Assembly (NCBI GenBank): GCA_017999985.1
Contig: JAGNKU010000010.1
Location: 1-64,000 of the forward strand
Reading direction: 5' to 3'
Source of the DNA: Phycisphaerae bacterium
GTDB taxonomy: Bacteria > Planctomycetota > Phycisphaerae > UBA1845 > Fen-1342
DNA: 64,000 bases
The notes under the pieces are model-generated. The model did no database searches, was not told the DNA's origin, and saw only the letters and a list, made by a program, of their open reading frames with translations. Positions 63,391-64,000 of the stretch are shown here, piece after piece. Numbering within the stretch: the first letter of the stretch is position 1; the number at the start of each line of letters is the position of its first letter. The position numbers and the translations under genes are program-made.

Positions 63391-64000
63391 CCCGGCAGCG
63401 CCCGTGGGACGGCTCGACCCGGCCTACCTGGAGAGCATGTTCCTCAGCGCCGGTTTCGCGATCATCGCCTGCCGCGCCGATGGCGAGGTCGTAGCCGGCA
63501 ATGCGGCGGCGATGAAGCTGTTCCGTTGCGGCGGGCGGCCGCTGGGGGGACCGGTGAGCGCGCTGTTTCCAGAGGCGGATCGCGCCGCGGTCGAACAGAT
63601 GCTGGAGACCGTGCAGAACACGCTGGAAGCCATCGAGCTGCGGACGCATCTGGGCGGCTCGGAGGCGGACCCGCTCGAATACGCGGTGTGGTTTACACCG
63701 GTGCTGGAGGCGGACGGCACGCTGCGCGGCGTGTCGCTGTGGTTCCGGGACATCACGGAGCGCGTGCGCCTGCGCCGGACATTGAAGGAGCGCGAGCGCC
63801 TGGCGTCGCTCGGCTCGCTGTCACGGGGGGTGGCTCATCATTACAACAACCTGCTGTGCTGCATCGCGACCAGCGTCGAATACGCCATCAACATGAACAC
63901 GACGTCGGCGATGCGGCGCGCGTTGCAGCGCACCGCGGACGCCGTGTCGCGGGCGGCGCACATCACGCGGCAACTGCTGGCGTTTGCGCAGGCGGATCAT
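63371..64000 (+). CDS. PAS-domain sensor histidine kinase, 3' end outside window
   Basis: 210 codons seen, from an ATG overlapping the lipoprotein gene. PAS domain at about 15-135 (AGFAIIACRADGEVVAGNAAA to WFRDITERV), then a HisKA-type helix with the H box LGSLSRGVAHHYNNLL. The phosphorylated His is the first of the His pair. No signal peptide, so probably cytoplasmic. The ATPase domain lies beyond the window. Confidence 0.9.
   Translation, partial: MSPTATSPAAPVGRLDPAYLESMFLSAGFAIIACRADGEVVAGNAAAMKLFRCGGRPLGGPVSALFPEADRAAVEQMLETVQNTLEAIELRTHLGGSEADPLEYAVWFTPVLEADGTLRGVSLWFRDITERVRLRRTLKERERLASLGSLSRGVAHHYNNLLCCIATSVEYAINMNTTSAMRRALQRTADAVSRAAHITRQLLAFAQADH

Overview
This is a gene-dense, strongly GC-rich bacterial chromosome segment with about 57 protein-coding genes and no rRNA, tRNA, CRISPR array, insertion sequence or prophage that I can see. 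The gene set points to a diderm member of the Planctomycetota, probably Phycisphaerae-like. The evidence is secreted proteins with Cys-rich GACC modules and a dockerin-like Asp-rich C-terminus, a PEP-CTERM protein, a DUF1573 protein, LpxK, an outer-membrane barrel and a FlgI-like lipoprotein. The lineage is inferred from gene content, not from a phylogeny.

Layout. 1-4627 (minus) is a giant secreted subtilisin-like protease ending in at least seven 41-residue tandem repeats. 5-15 kb holds a GT-C-like membrane protein, murA-prmC, an RRM protein, an M14 carboxypeptidase lipoprotein and a barrel/lipoprotein pair. 15-21 kb holds purN, a PilZ-REC-pseudoHPt regulator, a degenerate Nudix protein, a sugar epimerase, and lpxK coupled to a deoxyhypusine-synthase-like protein. 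21-28 kb holds a STAS protein, a dockerin-like secreted protein, a methyltransferase, a DUF1573 protein, an MFS carrier, tatA and a cytidylate-kinase-like protein. 28-31 kb holds a betaine-lipid operon (btaB-btaA) with an MqsA-type toxin-antitoxin pair abutting its 3' end, under a near-consensus promoter inside btaA. 31-36 kb holds a STAS/RsbW partner-switching pair, rpsL-rpsG (without fusA/tuf), a CCA-adding enzyme, an orphan SecD-P1-like lipoprotein, a crotonase and transaldolase. 37-44 kb holds a TIGR03435 protein, a P-loop kinase with an altered Walker A, clpB, a linalool dehydratase/isomerase-like protein and a CHRD PEP-CTERM protein. 44-51 kb holds ferredoxin reductase, an S15 peptidase, GapN and a glyoxylate/hydroxypyruvate reductase. 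51-57 kb holds a sugar nucleotidyltransferase-like protein, DUF4416, a WecA/MraY-family transferase and an O-antigen-ligase-like protein. 57-64 kb holds a radical SAM protein, an RsuA-family pseudouridine synthase, a FlgI-like protein, ispD, a lipoprotein and the start of a histidine kinase.

Themes. Envelope building recurs: murA, lpxK, the WecA-family transferase and ligase, betaine lipids, tatA and many lipoproteins. Several genes keep a fold but lose catalytic residues: the HPt domain, the Nudix box, the crotonase and the kinase P-loop. The most interesting cross-cutting signal is regulatory. At least six genes carry a -10-like TANNNT hexamer exactly 6-7 bp before the start codon and no ribosome-binding site, which predicts leaderless mRNAs. 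Other genes nearby have textbook AGGAGG sites.
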